Shown here one piece after another: positions 17,320-26,537 of a stretch of 64,000 bases of DNA. The first letter of the stretch is position 1. Each line of letters opens with the position of its first letter. The DNA lies in NCBI GenBank assembly GCA_003697135.1, contig RFGC01000044.1, forward strand, positions 39,891 through 103,890, given 5' to 3'. The position numbers and the translations under genes are program-made. The notes below the pieces were generated by a model that was not told where the DNA came from, searched no databases, and saw nothing but the letters and a program-made list of their open reading frames with translations. Origin of the DNA: Acidobacteriota bacterium. Its GTDB lineage: Bacteria > Acidobacteriota > Blastocatellia > Pyrinomonadales > Pyrinomonadaceae.

Positions 17320-18354
17320 GTGAAAATTTTAATTGTCAAACTCGGAAGCATTGGAGACGTGATCCATACTTTGCCTTCTTTGGTTGCGATTAGACGAAAA
17401 TTCCAAGAAGCCAGAATTTCTTGGGTCGTTGAGAAAAAAGCTTCCGAGATTTTGCATGGCAACAGGCTTCTAGACGATTTAATAATCATCAACACCGCTG
17501 GAATAAGGCGCTTAAAAGATTTTTCTTCGCTTCGTAGTATCTTTGAACTTTGCAAAATTAAGCCGGACGTGGCTTTGGATTTCCAAGGTCTTTTGAAATC
17601 AGCTTTGGTAGCAAAACTTTCAGGAGCAGAAAGAAGATATGGATTTTCAAAGAATGCGCTTCGTGAGCCTGAAAGTCGCTTTCTTTTAACAGACTTGGTG
17701 GAGATTCCTAACGGGAAAATCCATGTTATACGAAAGAATTTGCTTTTAGCCGAAAAAGCTTTAGGAGTATCTGTGCCGGAGGTTTTTGAGTTTCCAATTG
17801 AAACGGATTCATCTCATCAAAAAGAAGCTGAAGAAATCATTAGCAAGGTCGGAGAAAATTTCGCTATTTTGAATCCGGCGGGCGGTTGGAAAACGAAACT
17901 TTGGGATGCGGAAAATTTCGGAGCTTTAGCCGATAGGCTCTGGGAGGAGTTGGGTCTAAAGTCGGTTGTTACAACCGCAAAAGATGAAAGTTTTCTAGCT
18001 CAAAGAGTCTTGCAAAATAGCAAAAGCCGAATGATTATGCTCGCAAACCCTTCACTTAAAGGTTTTTATGAGTTGGTGAAGAGGGCTAGCATCTATGTTG
18101 GTGGAGACACAGGCCCAACGCATCTTGCGATTGCAGCAAATACGCCTGTTGTAGGCATCTTCGGTCCTACAGAATGGTGGCGTAACGGTAGTTTTCGTTC
18201 GGAAGATATTTGTGTCGAAAGAACAGACATCAATTGTCGCACGAATTGCCATCGTAGAGTTTGCAACAATTGGATTTGCATGGATATCTCAGTTGATCGT
18301 GTTTTCGATGCTGTTAAAAGAAGACTAAAAGTAGCTAGTCGAAAAATAACTTAG
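17320..18354 (+). CDS. waaC: Lipopolysaccharide heptosyltransferase (GT9 family, WaaC-like)
   Basis: Transfers L-glycero-D-manno-heptose from ADP-heptose to the LPS inner core on the cytoplasmic face. 344 residues from a GTG start. The family opening KLGSIGDVIHTLPSL is at 5-19. The second Rossmann domain has LNPAGGWKTKLW and the donor-binding YVGGDTGPTHLAIAANTPVVG. The C-terminus carries several Cys (NCRTNC...CNNWIC), common in this family. It lies 13 bp after the large ATPase gene and is followed by the DUF3108 gene, so the three probably form an operon. It fits with hldE1 and hldC nearby. Whether it is heptosyltransferase I or II cannot be settled here. Confidence 0.85.
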   Translation: MKILIVKLGSIGDVIHTLPSLVAIRRKFQEARISWVVEKKASEILHGNRLLDDLIIINTAGIRRLKDFSSLRSIFELCKIKPDVALDFQGLLKSALVAKLSGAERRYGFSKNALREPESRFLLTDLVEIPNGKIHVIRKNLLLAEKALGVSVPEVFEFPIETDSSHQKEAEEIISKVGENFAILNPAGGWKTKLWDAENFGALADRLWEELGLKSVVTTAKDESFLAQRVLQNSKSRMIMLANPSLKGFYELVKRASIYVGGDTGPTHLAIAANTPVVGIFGPTEWWRNGSFRSEDICVERTDINCRTNCHRRVCNNWICMDISVDRVFDAVKRRLKVASRKIT

Positions 18355-18366
18355 GGATTTTGAGCT

Positions 18367-19179
18367 ATGAGGGCAAATTGGGTTACTAGGCTATTTTTCT
18401 TGTTTCTTCTGTTTTTTGTTTATTCAGAGTGGGTTTTTCTCCAATCTGCTCCACCGAAACCAGAGATTCTACTTCCCGGAGAGACTTTGGTTTACGAAGT
18501 AAAGTTCAGCAAATCAATTCTTCGAGGTATTAGCATCGGCACTTTGTCATTTTCGGTGAGCAAATCGGTTGATAATAAATCCTACGAAATTAAATTTGAA
18601 GGACGATCGAAAGGTATATTGGTTAGCCTTTTTGGGAAAAAAATACTGCAAGTTTTTCATTCTGTAATTGACGAAGAGAAGTTTAGAGTTTTGAAAACCC
18701 TAAAGCGTGATGAGCAAGGTGACCGCATCAGGGATTCCGAAGCTATTTTTGATTACAACCAGATGAAGGTAGTTTTCACGGAGATCGATCCGAAAGACCC
18801 TTTGAAACCACCGCGTCGGATTTCTTCCGAGATTGCTGAAGAAACTCATGACTTGGTTTCTGGAGTTTATCGCTTAAGGCAAGTCCCCTTGGAAGTGGGT
18901 AAAACCTTTGAAACGGTTGTTAGTGATTCCGGATTGGTTTACAAGATTCCCGTAAAGGTCACAGCAAGGGAAAAACAAGATACTGTTTTAGGTGATGTTT
19001 GGTGTTACAGAATCGAGCCAGAGGTTTTTGGTAAGGGAAGGTTTATAGAACAAGAAGGGAAAATGGTGATTTGGATTGCAGATAACGAAAGAAAAATTCC
19101 TGTTGGTTCAAGACTCGAAACCGAAATAGGCAGAATCGAAGTTAAATTGAAGAAGGTGCAAATAGCACAAGGAAAATAA
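18367..19179 (+). CDS. Secreted DUF3108 protein
   Basis: A 270-residue protein with an N-terminal signal or anchor (residues 9-28, aromatic-rich) and a body of beta strands. The DUF3108 signatures are LPGETLVYEVKFS (about 36-48), THDLVSGVYRLR and the C-terminal VWIADNERKIPVGSR type segment. The family is periplasmic or outer-membrane associated and has no firmly known function. It lies 12 bp after waaC, so an envelope role is likely. It converges with the copper ATPase gene, with only 7 bp between them. Confidence 0.8.
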   Translation: MRANWVTRLFFLFLLFFVYSEWVFLQSAPPKPEILLPGETLVYEVKFSKSILRGISIGTLSFSVSKSVDNKSYEIKFEGRSKGILVSLFGKKILQVFHSVIDEEKFRVLKTLKRDEQGDRIRDSEAIFDYNQMKVVFTEIDPKDPLKPPRRISSEIAEETHDLVSGVYRLRQVPLEVGKTFETVVSDSGLVYKIPVKVTAREKQDTVLGDVWCYRIEPEVFGKGRFIEQEGKMVIWIADNERKIPVGSRLETEIGRIEVKLKKVQIAQGK

Positions 19180-19186
19180 GGAAGAT

Positions 19187-21481
19187 TTACGAAAGCCTTG
19201 CATTTTTTAGCCTCAAAGCGTTGAAAATAACAGACACAGAGCTGAAAGTCATTGCGGCAGAGGCTATCATTGGCGAGAGTAAGATTCCTAAAAACGGGAA
19301 CAGAACGCCTGCCGCAATCGGGACACTCAAAAAATTATAAACAAAAGCGAAAAACAGATTTTGTCTGATGTTTTTCATAACCAAACGCGCTAGGCGATGC
19401 GCTTTCAAAATCCCTTTCAAGTCGCTTTTTAGAAGAGTTATTCCGGCTGATTCGACTGCAATATCGCTACCTGATGCGAATGCGATTCCGACATCTGCTT
19501 GTGCAAGTGCTGGAGCGTCGTTGACACCATCACCTGCCATCGCTACTCTTTTCCCTCTAGATTGCAGTTCTTTGATTTTTTCTGCTTTTTGCCACGGATA
19601 AACTTCAGCGAAAATCTCGTCAACTTTCAACTTCTTCCCTACCAATTCGGCTGTTTTTCGATTGTCTCCCGTCATCATGATAACCGAAATGCCTTGGTGA
19701 TGGAGTTTCTCGATTACCTCTGCGGCAGATTCTTTGATTTCGTCTGATATTCCTAAGTAGGCGGCTGTTTTTCCATCAACCGAAACTTCAACTACGGTGT
19801 AGCCCTGAGCCTGCATGGTTTCAACGGTTTCGGAAGGGGAAGGTCTTTTGACCTCGATGAGTTTTTCGCCTATCTGTCCAGAAACTCCCTCTCCGACTGA
19901 AGCACGAAAAGAGTGAACTTCCTCTAGCTTTAAGTTTCTTTCGGAAGCGGCATCTACAATCGCTTTTGCTAAGGGATGCTCGCTTATTCTTTCAACAGAA
20001 GCGGCATAACGCAAAACTTCGTCTTCAGAGAAACTAGTGTCTTCAAGCATTATCTTTCGCAATTTTAGTTTTCCTTCTGTCAATGTGCCTGTTTTGTCTA
20101 TGACAACGGTGTTTATTTTTTCCAGAGCTTGCAAGGCTTCAGCGTTTTTAATCAAAATTCCTTCTTTTGCGCCTCTTCCCGTGCCAACCATGATTGACAT
20201 TGGCGTTGCAAGACCCAGAGCACAAGGACAAGCTATTATCAAAACAGAAACTGCCGAGACAAATGCGTATATGAAATTACCAAGAAAGAGCCAAGTAACA
20301 AAGGCAATTAGAGCTATGAGAATCACTGCTGGGACGAAATATGCCGAGACCTTATCAGCAAGATTTTGAATCGGCGCACGCGAACGCTGAGCTTCGGAAA
20401 CCATCCGGACGATATTTGCAAGCAGAGTTTCATTGCCTACCTTTTCGGCTCTCATTAAGAAAGAGTAGCCACCGTTGAGAGTCCCACCGATTACTCTGTC
20501 TCCTGCTTTTCGATAGACTGGCACCGACTCACCTGTTATCATTGATTCATCAACATAGGTTTCGCCTTCCAAGATTATGCCATCGGTCGGTATTTTTTCA
20601 TTGGCTCTTACTCTCAATTTTGTTCCTACAAGCAGTTCATCTACAGGAATTTCGGCTTCTGTGCCATCATCGAAAACAACTAAGGCCTCTTTGGGTGTTA
20701 GGTTCAAAAGCTCTTTAATCGCTGATGAAGTTCGCATTCTGGCCTTCAGTTCCAGCACTTGGCCAAGTAGAACGAGAGTTGTGATAACGGCTGATGCCTC
20801 GAAGTAAACAGCAATTTTGCCGTCGTGTGAAAGGACGTGAAGCAAAGACTCTGTAGGGAAAAAGGTTGTAAGTATCAAAACCAAAAGGCTGTAAAAGTAA
20901 GCTGAAGCGGTTCCTATTGCAATCAACGTGAACATATTGGGACTCAAGTTTTTGATTGAACAAACGGCGCGCACAAAAAATGGAAAACCGCCCCAGAAAA
21001 CAACCGGTGTGGCAAGAATAAGCTGAATCCACACCGATAGCTCAAGGAAGCTACCAAAGAGCATTTCGCTCATAGCCAGTAGAAAAATCGGCACAGTTAA
21101 AACTGTGGAAACAGCGAAGCGCCTTTTCATATCAACAAATTCCGGGTCTTCCGCTTCAGTGGCACTAGCTGATGCGATAAATTTAGGCTCAAGCGCCATT
21201 CCACAGATTGAGCAAAACCCGTGTCCGATTTTTGTTATTTCAGGATGCATCGGGCATGTGTATTCGCTTTTTTCAGTGGATTCGGTAGCTTCAGGTTTTA
21301 CTGACAAGAATTTTTCAGGATTTTGGCGAAAGCGATTGTAGCATCTGATAGCACAAAAGTAGTAATCTTCGTTTTTGTATCGAAAGAAAGCAGCAGCCGT
21401 TGCGGGTTGCACCAGCATTTTGCAAACAGGATCAACCTTGACCTCAATGTTCTCACTGCTTTTTCTCGTAAGCTGTATCAT
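19187..21481 (-). CDS. Copper-translocating P1B-type ATPase with YHS and HMBD N-terminal domains
   Basis: Inner-membrane copper exporter, 764 residues. The N-terminus holds a YHS domain (about 15-60, starting VDPVCKM) and then a heavy-metal-binding domain (about 73-105, YTCPMHPE to CGMALEP) in place of the usual ferredoxin-like CXXC domains. The core has eight membrane segments, CPC at 418-420 (Cu+ type), the phosphorylated Asp462 in DKTGT, SEHPLAKA and GDGVNDAP. It starts 12 bp after the cupredoxin lipoprotein gene, so the pair is one operon. The YHS domain may receive copper from a partner protein (inference). Silver is a possible extra substrate. Confidence 0.93.
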   Translation of the reverse strand: MIQLTRKSSENIEVKVDPVCKMLVQPATAAAFFRYKNEDYYFCAIRCYNRFRQNPEKFLSVKPEATESTEKSEYTCPMHPEITKIGHGFCSICGMALEPKFIASASATEAEDPEFVDMKRRFAVSTVLTVPIFLLAMSEMLFGSFLELSVWIQLILATPVVFWGGFPFFVRAVCSIKNLSPNMFTLIAIGTASAYFYSLLVLILTTFFPTESLLHVLSHDGKIAVYFEASAVITTLVLLGQVLELKARMRTSSAIKELLNLTPKEALVVFDDGTEAEIPVDELLVGTKLRVRANEKIPTDGIILEGETYVDESMITGESVPVYRKAGDRVIGGTLNGGYSFLMRAEKVGNETLLANIVRMVSEAQRSRAPIQNLADKVSAYFVPAVILIALIAFVTWLFLGNFIYAFVSAVSVLIIACPCALGLATPMSIMVGTGRGAKEGILIKNAEALQALEKINTVVIDKTGTLTEGKLKLRKIMLEDTSFSEDEVLRYAASVERISEHPLAKAIVDAASERNLKLEEVHSFRASVGEGVSGQIGEKLIEVKRPSPSETVETMQAQGYTVVEVSVDGKTAAYLGISDEIKESAAEVIEKLHHQGISVIMMTGDNRKTAELVGKKLKVDEIFAEVYPWQKAEKIKELQSRGKRVAMAGDGVNDAPALAQADVGIAFASGSDIAVESAGITLLKSDLKGILKAHRLARLVMKNIRQNLFFAFVYNFLSVPIAAGVLFPFLGILLSPMIASAAMTFSSVSVIFNALRLKNARLS

Positions 21482-21493
21482 CTTGCAAGCCTT

Positions 21494-22675
21494 TTAGGGT
21501 GTCTTTTGGATAATGATTTTACCTTTAAGCATTTTCATTCCACAGGTGAAATTGATGATACCTTCTTTTTCTGTGGGAATTTCAACTATTACGGGTTCGC
21601 CAAAGGGAAGTTGTTTTTTGATTCCTAGTTGTTCAAATACAACTTCTGAACCGCATGACTTATCGCTAGCTCTTATGAAACCAAGTTTTAAGGGTTTACC
21701 TTGTTTGTAGTGAATTTCTTGTGGCAAGAAACCTTTTTCCGTAACAGCAACTTTGAAAACGTCGTCAGGAACTCGAACTTCCGAAGCAATTGCTGGTATT
21801 TCTTCCTTTGTTCCAACTTCTACTACAAAAGGCACTGTTGTTACCTTGCCATTTCGCTGAAACTCCATCCAAATTTTATAGATTCCTTCCTTCGGAAATG
21901 TAACTTCTGTCATGATTGCGTCTTCGTCAGTTCCGATAATCTCTTTTTCTGGTGAATGACTATGTTGATGTTCATGATGGCTGTTTTTATTGCGACGATG
22001 TGCGCCTGCCCAGAAAGCATGAGAGTGGGAAAATTCGTTCAGATTACTGTTAATAACGACAAAGTGCGCAATTTCGCCTAAGTATTCCTCCAAATCGCCA
22101 ACGGGTTTGTTAGTTTGCGGGTCGAGAATCTTGTATTTGAGCGTAGTTGGCTGGCCTGCTATTAGCATTCCTTCTCTTTTCATGCTCACGCGTAAACCAT
22201 CAACGATTTTGTCGAGTTTTTCATCAGGCTTTAGCTCCGCTTTTTCTCGTTGATTGCCGGAAACTCTCAAATCCAGAATTTTTAGTATTTCGTTTTTAAC
22301 TTTTTTCGGCTTAAACTCTGCATAGAGTTTATAGTCTCCTCCGTTTGGAAAAGTCATCGAGAGTTTCAAGCTCCCATCTTTTTGTAATTCAGGATGTAGA
22401 TGATAAAACTCTGCCAAATCGGTCGAAACCACTATCAAATGCATTGGTTTTTCGTGAAAAATTTCCAAATCCTTCACAATTGAGCCTTTGTCATCTTTGA
22501 CGGTGAAGATGAACTCAATTGGCTCGCCAGCATTTACTTCTTTTGGCGTGGTTTGCATCTCAAGAGAGAATTTTTGTGCGATTTCTGCAGGGCTTTCTGA
22601 AATGGGTTTCTCTTGGTTTTGTTGGCAAGCCGCAAAGCATAAAGAAAGAAGAATGGCTAGAAATCTTCTCATCAC
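21494..22675 (-). CDS. Copper-handling lipoprotein with cupredoxin-like C-terminal domain
   Basis: 393 residues. The lipobox LCFAAC places lipidated Cys17 after a signal peptide. Two related beta domains follow (about 60-130 and 180-285), each with a (M/A)H(L/F)VV(I/V)...EF.H.H pattern. The second is interrupted by a His-rich insert (SHHEHQHSHS, near 232-241) that should bind metal. The C-terminal domain (about 300-393) looks like an EfeO-type cupredoxin, with CGS and CGMKM supplying possible Cys and Met ligands. It is encoded immediately upstream of the copper ATPase, and the likely job is to bind periplasmic copper. No CopZ, CsoR or CueR regulator is adjacent. Confidence 0.78.
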   Translation of the reverse strand: MMRRFLAILLSLCFAACQQNQEKPISESPAEIAQKFSLEMQTTPKEVNAGEPIEFIFTVKDDKGSIVKDLEIFHEKPMHLIVVSTDLAEFYHLHPELQKDGSLKLSMTFPNGGDYKLYAEFKPKKVKNEILKILDLRVSGNQREKAELKPDEKLDKIVDGLRVSMKREGMLIAGQPTTLKYKILDPQTNKPVGDLEEYLGEIAHFVVINSNLNEFSHSHAFWAGAHRRNKNSHHEHQHSHSPEKEIIGTDEDAIMTEVTFPKEGIYKIWMEFQRNGKVTTVPFVVEVGTKEEIPAIASEVRVPDDVFKVAVTEKGFLPQEIHYKQGKPLKLGFIRASDKSCGSEVVFEQLGIKKQLPFGEPVIVEIPTEKEGIINFTCGMKMLKGKIIIQKTP

Positions 22676-22715
22676 TCAATTTCTCCTTCTCTAAATATCC
22701 AAAAATTTAGCGCGC

Positions 22716-23885
22716 TTAGTAACTTTTCAAACTATCGCAGTAAGCCTGAAAATTTTGCATCATTTCTTGCAAAGAATCACCGCCGAATTTTTCACGCATT
22801 GCGTTGGCTAATACTATAGCGAGCATTGCTTCACCGATCACACCCGCAGCTGGAACTGCCGTAACGTCGGAACGTTCAAATGCGGCAGGCTCAGGCTCTT
22901 TCGTGTCAATATCAACCGAGCGAAGCGGTTTTCTAAGCGTTGAGATCGGCTTCATGTATCCTCGGACTCTCAGTTCCTCTCCGTTTGTGATTCCACCTTC
23001 CAAGCCGCCTGCACGATTTGTCAATCGCTTGAAACTACCGTTTTCGTAGATGATTTCATCGTGAACTTCAGAGCCGAATCTGGAAGCATTAGCAACACCT
23101 TCGCCGATTTCAACAGCCTTAACGGCATGTATTGACATAATCGCTTGCGCTATTTGCCCGTCGAGTTTTTCGCGCCATGAAACGTGCGAACCTAGACCGA
23201 CAGGAAGGTTTTTGGCAACAACTTCAAAAACACCTCCAAGAGTGTCACCTGTCTCCTTTGCTTGATCAATCAATTTAATCATTTCTTGTTCGAGTTCTCT
23301 GTCAGCGCATCTTAGCGGTGAATCTTCGGGAATTGCGCATATTTCTTCCCATGATTTGAAAGGGATTTCTTCTTTAGGGACACTTCCAATCCTAACAACA
23401 TGAGAGCGAATTTGTATGCCGAAAACTTCTAGAAGTTGTTGAGCTACTGCACCGCAAGCCACGCGGGCGGCAGTTTCTCTGGCTGAAGCTCTTTCGAGAA
23501 TATCTCTTAAGTCTCTCGTTTGAAATTTCAATCCGCCTGCAAGATCGGCATGTCCAGGGCGCGGTCTCTTGACGGTGCGAAGTTGCTTAGGCATTTCTAA
23601 AGGCTTTTCTACGGACATTATTTGACTCCAATGAACAAAGTCGCGATTTTCAATCAGCATTGCAAGCGGCGAGCCTATCGTTTTGCCGTGCCGAACGCCT
23701 GAAAGAATTTCGACCTTATCGCTTTCAATCTTCATTCTTCCACCGCGCCCGTATCCTTGCTGTCTGCGCCAGAGTTGATGATTGATTTTTTCAACCGAAA
23801 TTTCTAGTCCTGCGGGCAAGCCTTCGACTATAGCAATCAATGCTTTGCCGTGAGATTCTCCTGCCGTTGTGAAACTGAATTTCAT
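22716..23885 (-). CDS. aroC: Chorismate synthase
   Basis: Converts 5-enolpyruvylshikimate 3-phosphate to chorismate, the last shared step to aromatic amino acids, using reduced FMN. 389 residues, normal length. Motifs: GESHGKAL (9-16), [12 protein letters not shown] (about 40-51), RPGHADLAG and the [13 protein letters not shown] signature. Its ATG overlaps the stop of the EamA gene by 4 bp (ATGA), so the two are translationally coupled. No other aro gene is in the window. Confidence 0.97.
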   Translation of the reverse strand: MKFSFTTAGESHGKALIAIVEGLPAGLEISVEKINHQLWRRQQGYGRGGRMKIESDKVEILSGVRHGKTIGSPLAMLIENRDFVHWSQIMSVEKPLEMPKQLRTVKRPRPGHADLAGGLKFQTRDLRDILERASARETAARVACGAVAQQLLEVFGIQIRSHVVRIGSVPKEEIPFKSWEEICAIPEDSPLRCADRELEQEMIKLIDQAKETGDTLGGVFEVVAKNLPVGLGSHVSWREKLDGQIAQAIMSIHAVKAVEIGEGVANASRFGSEVHDEIIYENGSFKRLTNRAGGLEGGITNGEELRVRGYMKPISTLRKPLRSVDIDTKEPEPAAFERSDVTAVPAAGVIGEAMLAIVLANAMREKFGGDSLQEMMQNFQAYCDSLKSY

Positions 23886-24799
23886 CTTGCTTCAACTTTC
23901 CTTGCAGATAAAGCTGGGCGAAATGTAATTAAAGAGACACTTAACAAAACCATTGAGCTTCCCAAAATCGCCTGCACTGTTATTTTTTCACCGAAAAAGC
24001 TACCAATAAAAATGGCGATTACGGGAGTTACTAGCGCAATTGTCATTGCCTTTGTAACTTCAATTTTACGCAACAGCCAGTAGTAAAGCCAAAAGGCTAT
24101 GACCGAACCCATTACTGCCAAATACAAAACACAAATTAAAGCATTTGGCGTCCAGCGGAAGTTGGTTGGAGAGCCTTCAGATGCAAAGCTGATAAGCCAT
24201 AGCGGCAGATGCCCGATAAGCATTTGCCAGAAAACCAGATTTGCTGGCTCAACTGCCTTCATTTTAGCTTTGACTAAGACGCTAGCAAGTGCTGCACCAA
24301 AAGCTCCCACAACGACTGCTAAACTTCCTAAAAGCGCCATCGTCCCGCTTAAATGCAGTTGTTCCCAAAAAATCAGTGTGATGCCTAAAACACCAAGCAA
24401 AACGGAAGTTACTTTCAGCCCGTTTATCGTCTCGCCGACAAAAATCTTTGCCAAGATCATTCCGAAAATGGGAATGGTTGATTGCAAAACTGCTGCCATT
24501 CCTGAAGATATGTATTTTTCACCCCAAAACAGGAGTCCATAGTTAAACGAAAACTGTAAAGCGCCAGTAAGCACGACCAAAGCACGAGTTTTCCAAGAGC
24601 CGGGAAATCCAATTTTCTTAAAGCCGAGAATGAGCCACAGAATCGAGCAAGCGACTGTAAAACGCACTGCAGCGAATCCAGCGGGCGGTAAGTCATTCAG
24701 CCCTAATTTGATAAAAATCCAAGTTGTTCCCCAAATAATGCAGAGTAGAAACCAAACTGTAAAGATCAGTGTGGGATTAGTGCGGGATTTACGAGTCAT
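23882..24799 (-). CDS. EamA/DMT-superfamily transporter
   Basis: A 305-residue inner-membrane protein with about ten hydrophobic segments arranged as two EamA repeats. The signatures are [15 protein letters not shown] in the first segment and [16 protein letters not shown] in the second repeat. The family exports amino acids, purines or other metabolites, and the substrate is not evident. It is coupled to aroC by a 4-bp overlap. An aromatic compound as substrate would fit the context, but that is only inference. Confidence 0.88.
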   Translation of the reverse strand: MTRKSRTNPTLIFTVWFLLCIIWGTTWIFIKLGLNDLPPAGFAAVRFTVACSILWLILGFKKIGFPGSWKTRALVVLTGALQFSFNYGLLFWGEKYISSGMAAVLQSTIPIFGMILAKIFVGETINGLKVTSVLLGVLGITLIFWEQLHLSGTMALLGSLAVVVGAFGAALASVLVKAKMKAVEPANLVFWQMLIGHLPLWLISFASEGSPTNFRWTPNALICVLYLAVMGSVIAFWLYYWLLRKIEVTKAMTIALVTPVIAIFIGSFFGEKITVQAILGSSMVLLSVSLITFRPALSARKVEAR

Positions 24800-24846
24800 T
24801 TTTCAGAGAATTTTTCAAATTCAGCAAAATTCACTAAAAGACAAGA

Positions 24847-25953
24847 TTATCGCAGAAAAACCAGAATTGCATCGCTTACTTTGCGTTCCCCTTCTTTGTC
24901 GGAAGGACGATTTACTACTTTGCCGTCGAGAAACATTGTGGTTGAACCGCCGCCATCAAGATTTATTGCATCGGTTGCACCCATTTCGAGCAAGAATTCT
25001 GCCAGCTCCTGCAAAGTCATTCCAACACTGTAGCCGGGTTGGCGTCCATCAACTGTTATCATCAAAATTTTCCCGTCTTTGAGTTTGGCAATGGCTGTGC
25101 GTGGATGCCGTGTTTCGACAAACTCCCTTGAGGTTTTTTCAAGTTCCCAAGTTATTTGAATCTGGCCATTTTTGATAAGTTGTGGAACTCCGCCAACTAT
25201 GTCTTCGGCTTTTGAGAAAAATGCCTGTTTTTCCTTTTCGAGTGCTTCTATTTTAACCACTAGCTTTAACTTTTTGCTTTTCAAAAGCCATTTGTGTTTT
25301 TCATCGCTTACCGATACAACATAACCATTGCAGGGAATAACTGAATTCCCTTTTCGTTCGATGCGAGGTTTGCTTTCAGTCACCACGATTTCAAAGCCAT
25401 CTGAGCCGGTTAAGGTTGTGCGATGGAATTCTGGCATGAAAACGATGATTTCGTCTTTCTTACGCTCCCGGTTTATGCCTGAGATAATAGCTTTTTCCTT
25501 GCCGTTCGTTACGTATGCTTCGATTTTCAGATGCCCGAATTCAACTTCGGTTTTGCTTTTTCCGTTGATTATTCCTACTGCAACACGGTTAGCGTAGCTT
25601 TCACTTAAGATTTTTCCGTCAATCACGAGAATTCCGGCGGCATCGCCAGCATAAATACTGCTGTCATTGCGAAAGAAGCCTGCATTTATTGCCGCAACAG
25701 CTCCGTGTCTTTTTGCGATTGAAGAAGTTTTTTCAGTGCCTATTGCAGCGTCAAGAGCATGAACAATATCGAGTCTTACTTTAGCTGGGTCTAATCGAAG
25801 TAAGTTTATTCTGATGGGTGCTTCTTCTGTTCCGCGTGTAACTTCGGCATATTCAATACCATCGTGAACTTGCCGAAAGTCCTGCGGTAAGGCATAAATT
25901 TGAAGAGCAAAAATCGCAAGAATTACAGCTTTGAATTTAATGAAAATTGCCAT
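24847..25953 (-). CDS. Secreted phosphodiester glycosidase (NAGPA-domain) family protein
   Basis: 368 residues with a signal peptide ending near residue 22 (IYA, LPQ). The catalytic-type NAGPA/DUF2233 domain spans most of the protein. Visible marks are AAINAGFFRNDSSIYAGD near 108-125, HPRTAIAKLKDGK, VDGRQPGYSVGMTLQELAEFL and the hallmark NLDGGGSTTMF. Bacterial members act on exopolysaccharide or wall-linked sugar phosphodiesters, and the substrate here is unknown. It is about 50 bp upstream of the EamA gene, with no clear terminator between. Confidence 0.87.
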   Translation of the reverse strand: MAIFIKFKAVILAIFALQIYALPQDFRQVHDGIEYAEVTRGTEEAPIRINLLRLDPAKVRLDIVHALDAAIGTEKTSSIAKRHGAVAAINAGFFRNDSSIYAGDAAGILVIDGKILSESYANRVAVGIINGKSKTEVEFGHLKIEAYVTNGKEKAIISGINRERKKDEIIVFMPEFHRTTLTGSDGFEIVVTESKPRIERKGNSVIPCNGYVVSVSDEKHKWLLKSKKLKLVVKIEALEKEKQAFFSKAEDIVGGVPQLIKNGQIQITWELEKTSREFVETRHPRTAIAKLKDGKILMITVDGRQPGYSVGMTLQELAEFLLEMGATDAINLDGGGSTTMFLDGKVVNRPSDKEGERKVSDAILVFLR

Positions 25954-26101
25954 TTTTCGTGCTTTGTCGTTTAGACTTAAAGCAAAAAACCCCTATCTTA
26001 TGATTTCGGAAGATACCAGAGATTATCGAAAAAGAGCATTCAAGCCGAATTAGGAGAAAACAAAGCCTGAAGTGTCAACAACTGCCTTCTTGTTTTTGGG
26101 T

Positions 26102-26299
26102 TTACATGGGTTGATTTTTGGAGAGAGTGAGTATTTTTTCTTTGTCTTTTTTGTCTTTCTCCATCATGGCATCTAGAACAAGCTGAATGTTTTTTATCAA
26201 ATCTGCGGCTTGCTGTTGATTTACTTTGCCATTTTGTTTTTTCTCCATTAAAACCGCTAACGCTAGTTCGCTTCGTAACTCACCTACTACGCTTTTCAT
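26102..26299 (-). CDS. Small conserved-looking protein of unknown function
   Basis: 65 residues starting MKSVVGELRSELALAVL. The start at 26299 is supported by a good AAGGAGC ribosome site 10 nt upstream, and a longer frame to 26326 lacks one. The sequence is almost wholly helical by composition, with Leu/Ile/Val spaced for an amphipathic helix or short coiled coil, and a very Lys-rich C-terminus (MEKDKKDKEK). No known family is recognised. It is transcribed divergently from pstB-phoU, with 238 bp between the starts. Confidence 0.6.
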   Translation of the reverse strand: MKSVVGELRSELALAVLMEKKQNGKVNQQQAADLIKNIQLVLDAMMEKDKKDKEKILTLSKNQPM

Positions 26300-26366
26300 A
26301 AAAAATCGCTCCTTGCAAAATCTCAAAAGCTTAGCTTTCGATTATTAAGCTAAAGTAAACCAACAA

Positions 26367-26399
26367 TGTTAAACCACTGTTACAAATTTGTTAATTTTT
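26367..26399 (+). promoter_or_regulatory. Pho-box-like triple direct repeat upstream of pstB
   Basis: TGTTA begins at 26367, 26378 and 26389, three direct copies exactly 11 bp apart with AT-rich spacers. The second and third units (CTGTTACAAAT, TTGTTAATTTT) resemble the 11-bp units of the PhoB box (CTGTCAT plus four A/T). PhoB control of pst genes under phosphate starvation is established in other bacteria. The spacing to the -10 box at 26436 is longer than in classical PhoB promoters. Confidence 0.55.
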
Positions 26400-26435
26400 T
26401 CGCCCGAAAAAAATCGAGGCTGATTCAGATTTAAG

Positions 26436-26503
26436 TATAATGTAACCATAGATTTTGAGCCTTTTACTAAAATGCTGATGTAGGCTCTTTTTGAGCATTT
26501 TTT
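26436..26503 (+). promoter_or_regulatory. pstB -10 box and leader with two interleaved hairpins
   Basis: A perfect TATAAT lies at 26436-26441 with no -35 match, as expected for an activated promoter. The leader can form stem A (26457-26462 with 26482-26487, followed by TTTTT) and stem B (26469-26476 with 26494-26501, ending in a T run). The arms are interleaved, so A and B either exclude each other or form a pseudoknot. Both look terminator-like, suggesting an attenuator before pstB. Confidence 0.4.
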
Positions 26504-26537
26504 GTTGAAAAGCTGATAAGGCAAAGCTAGTTTCTTT

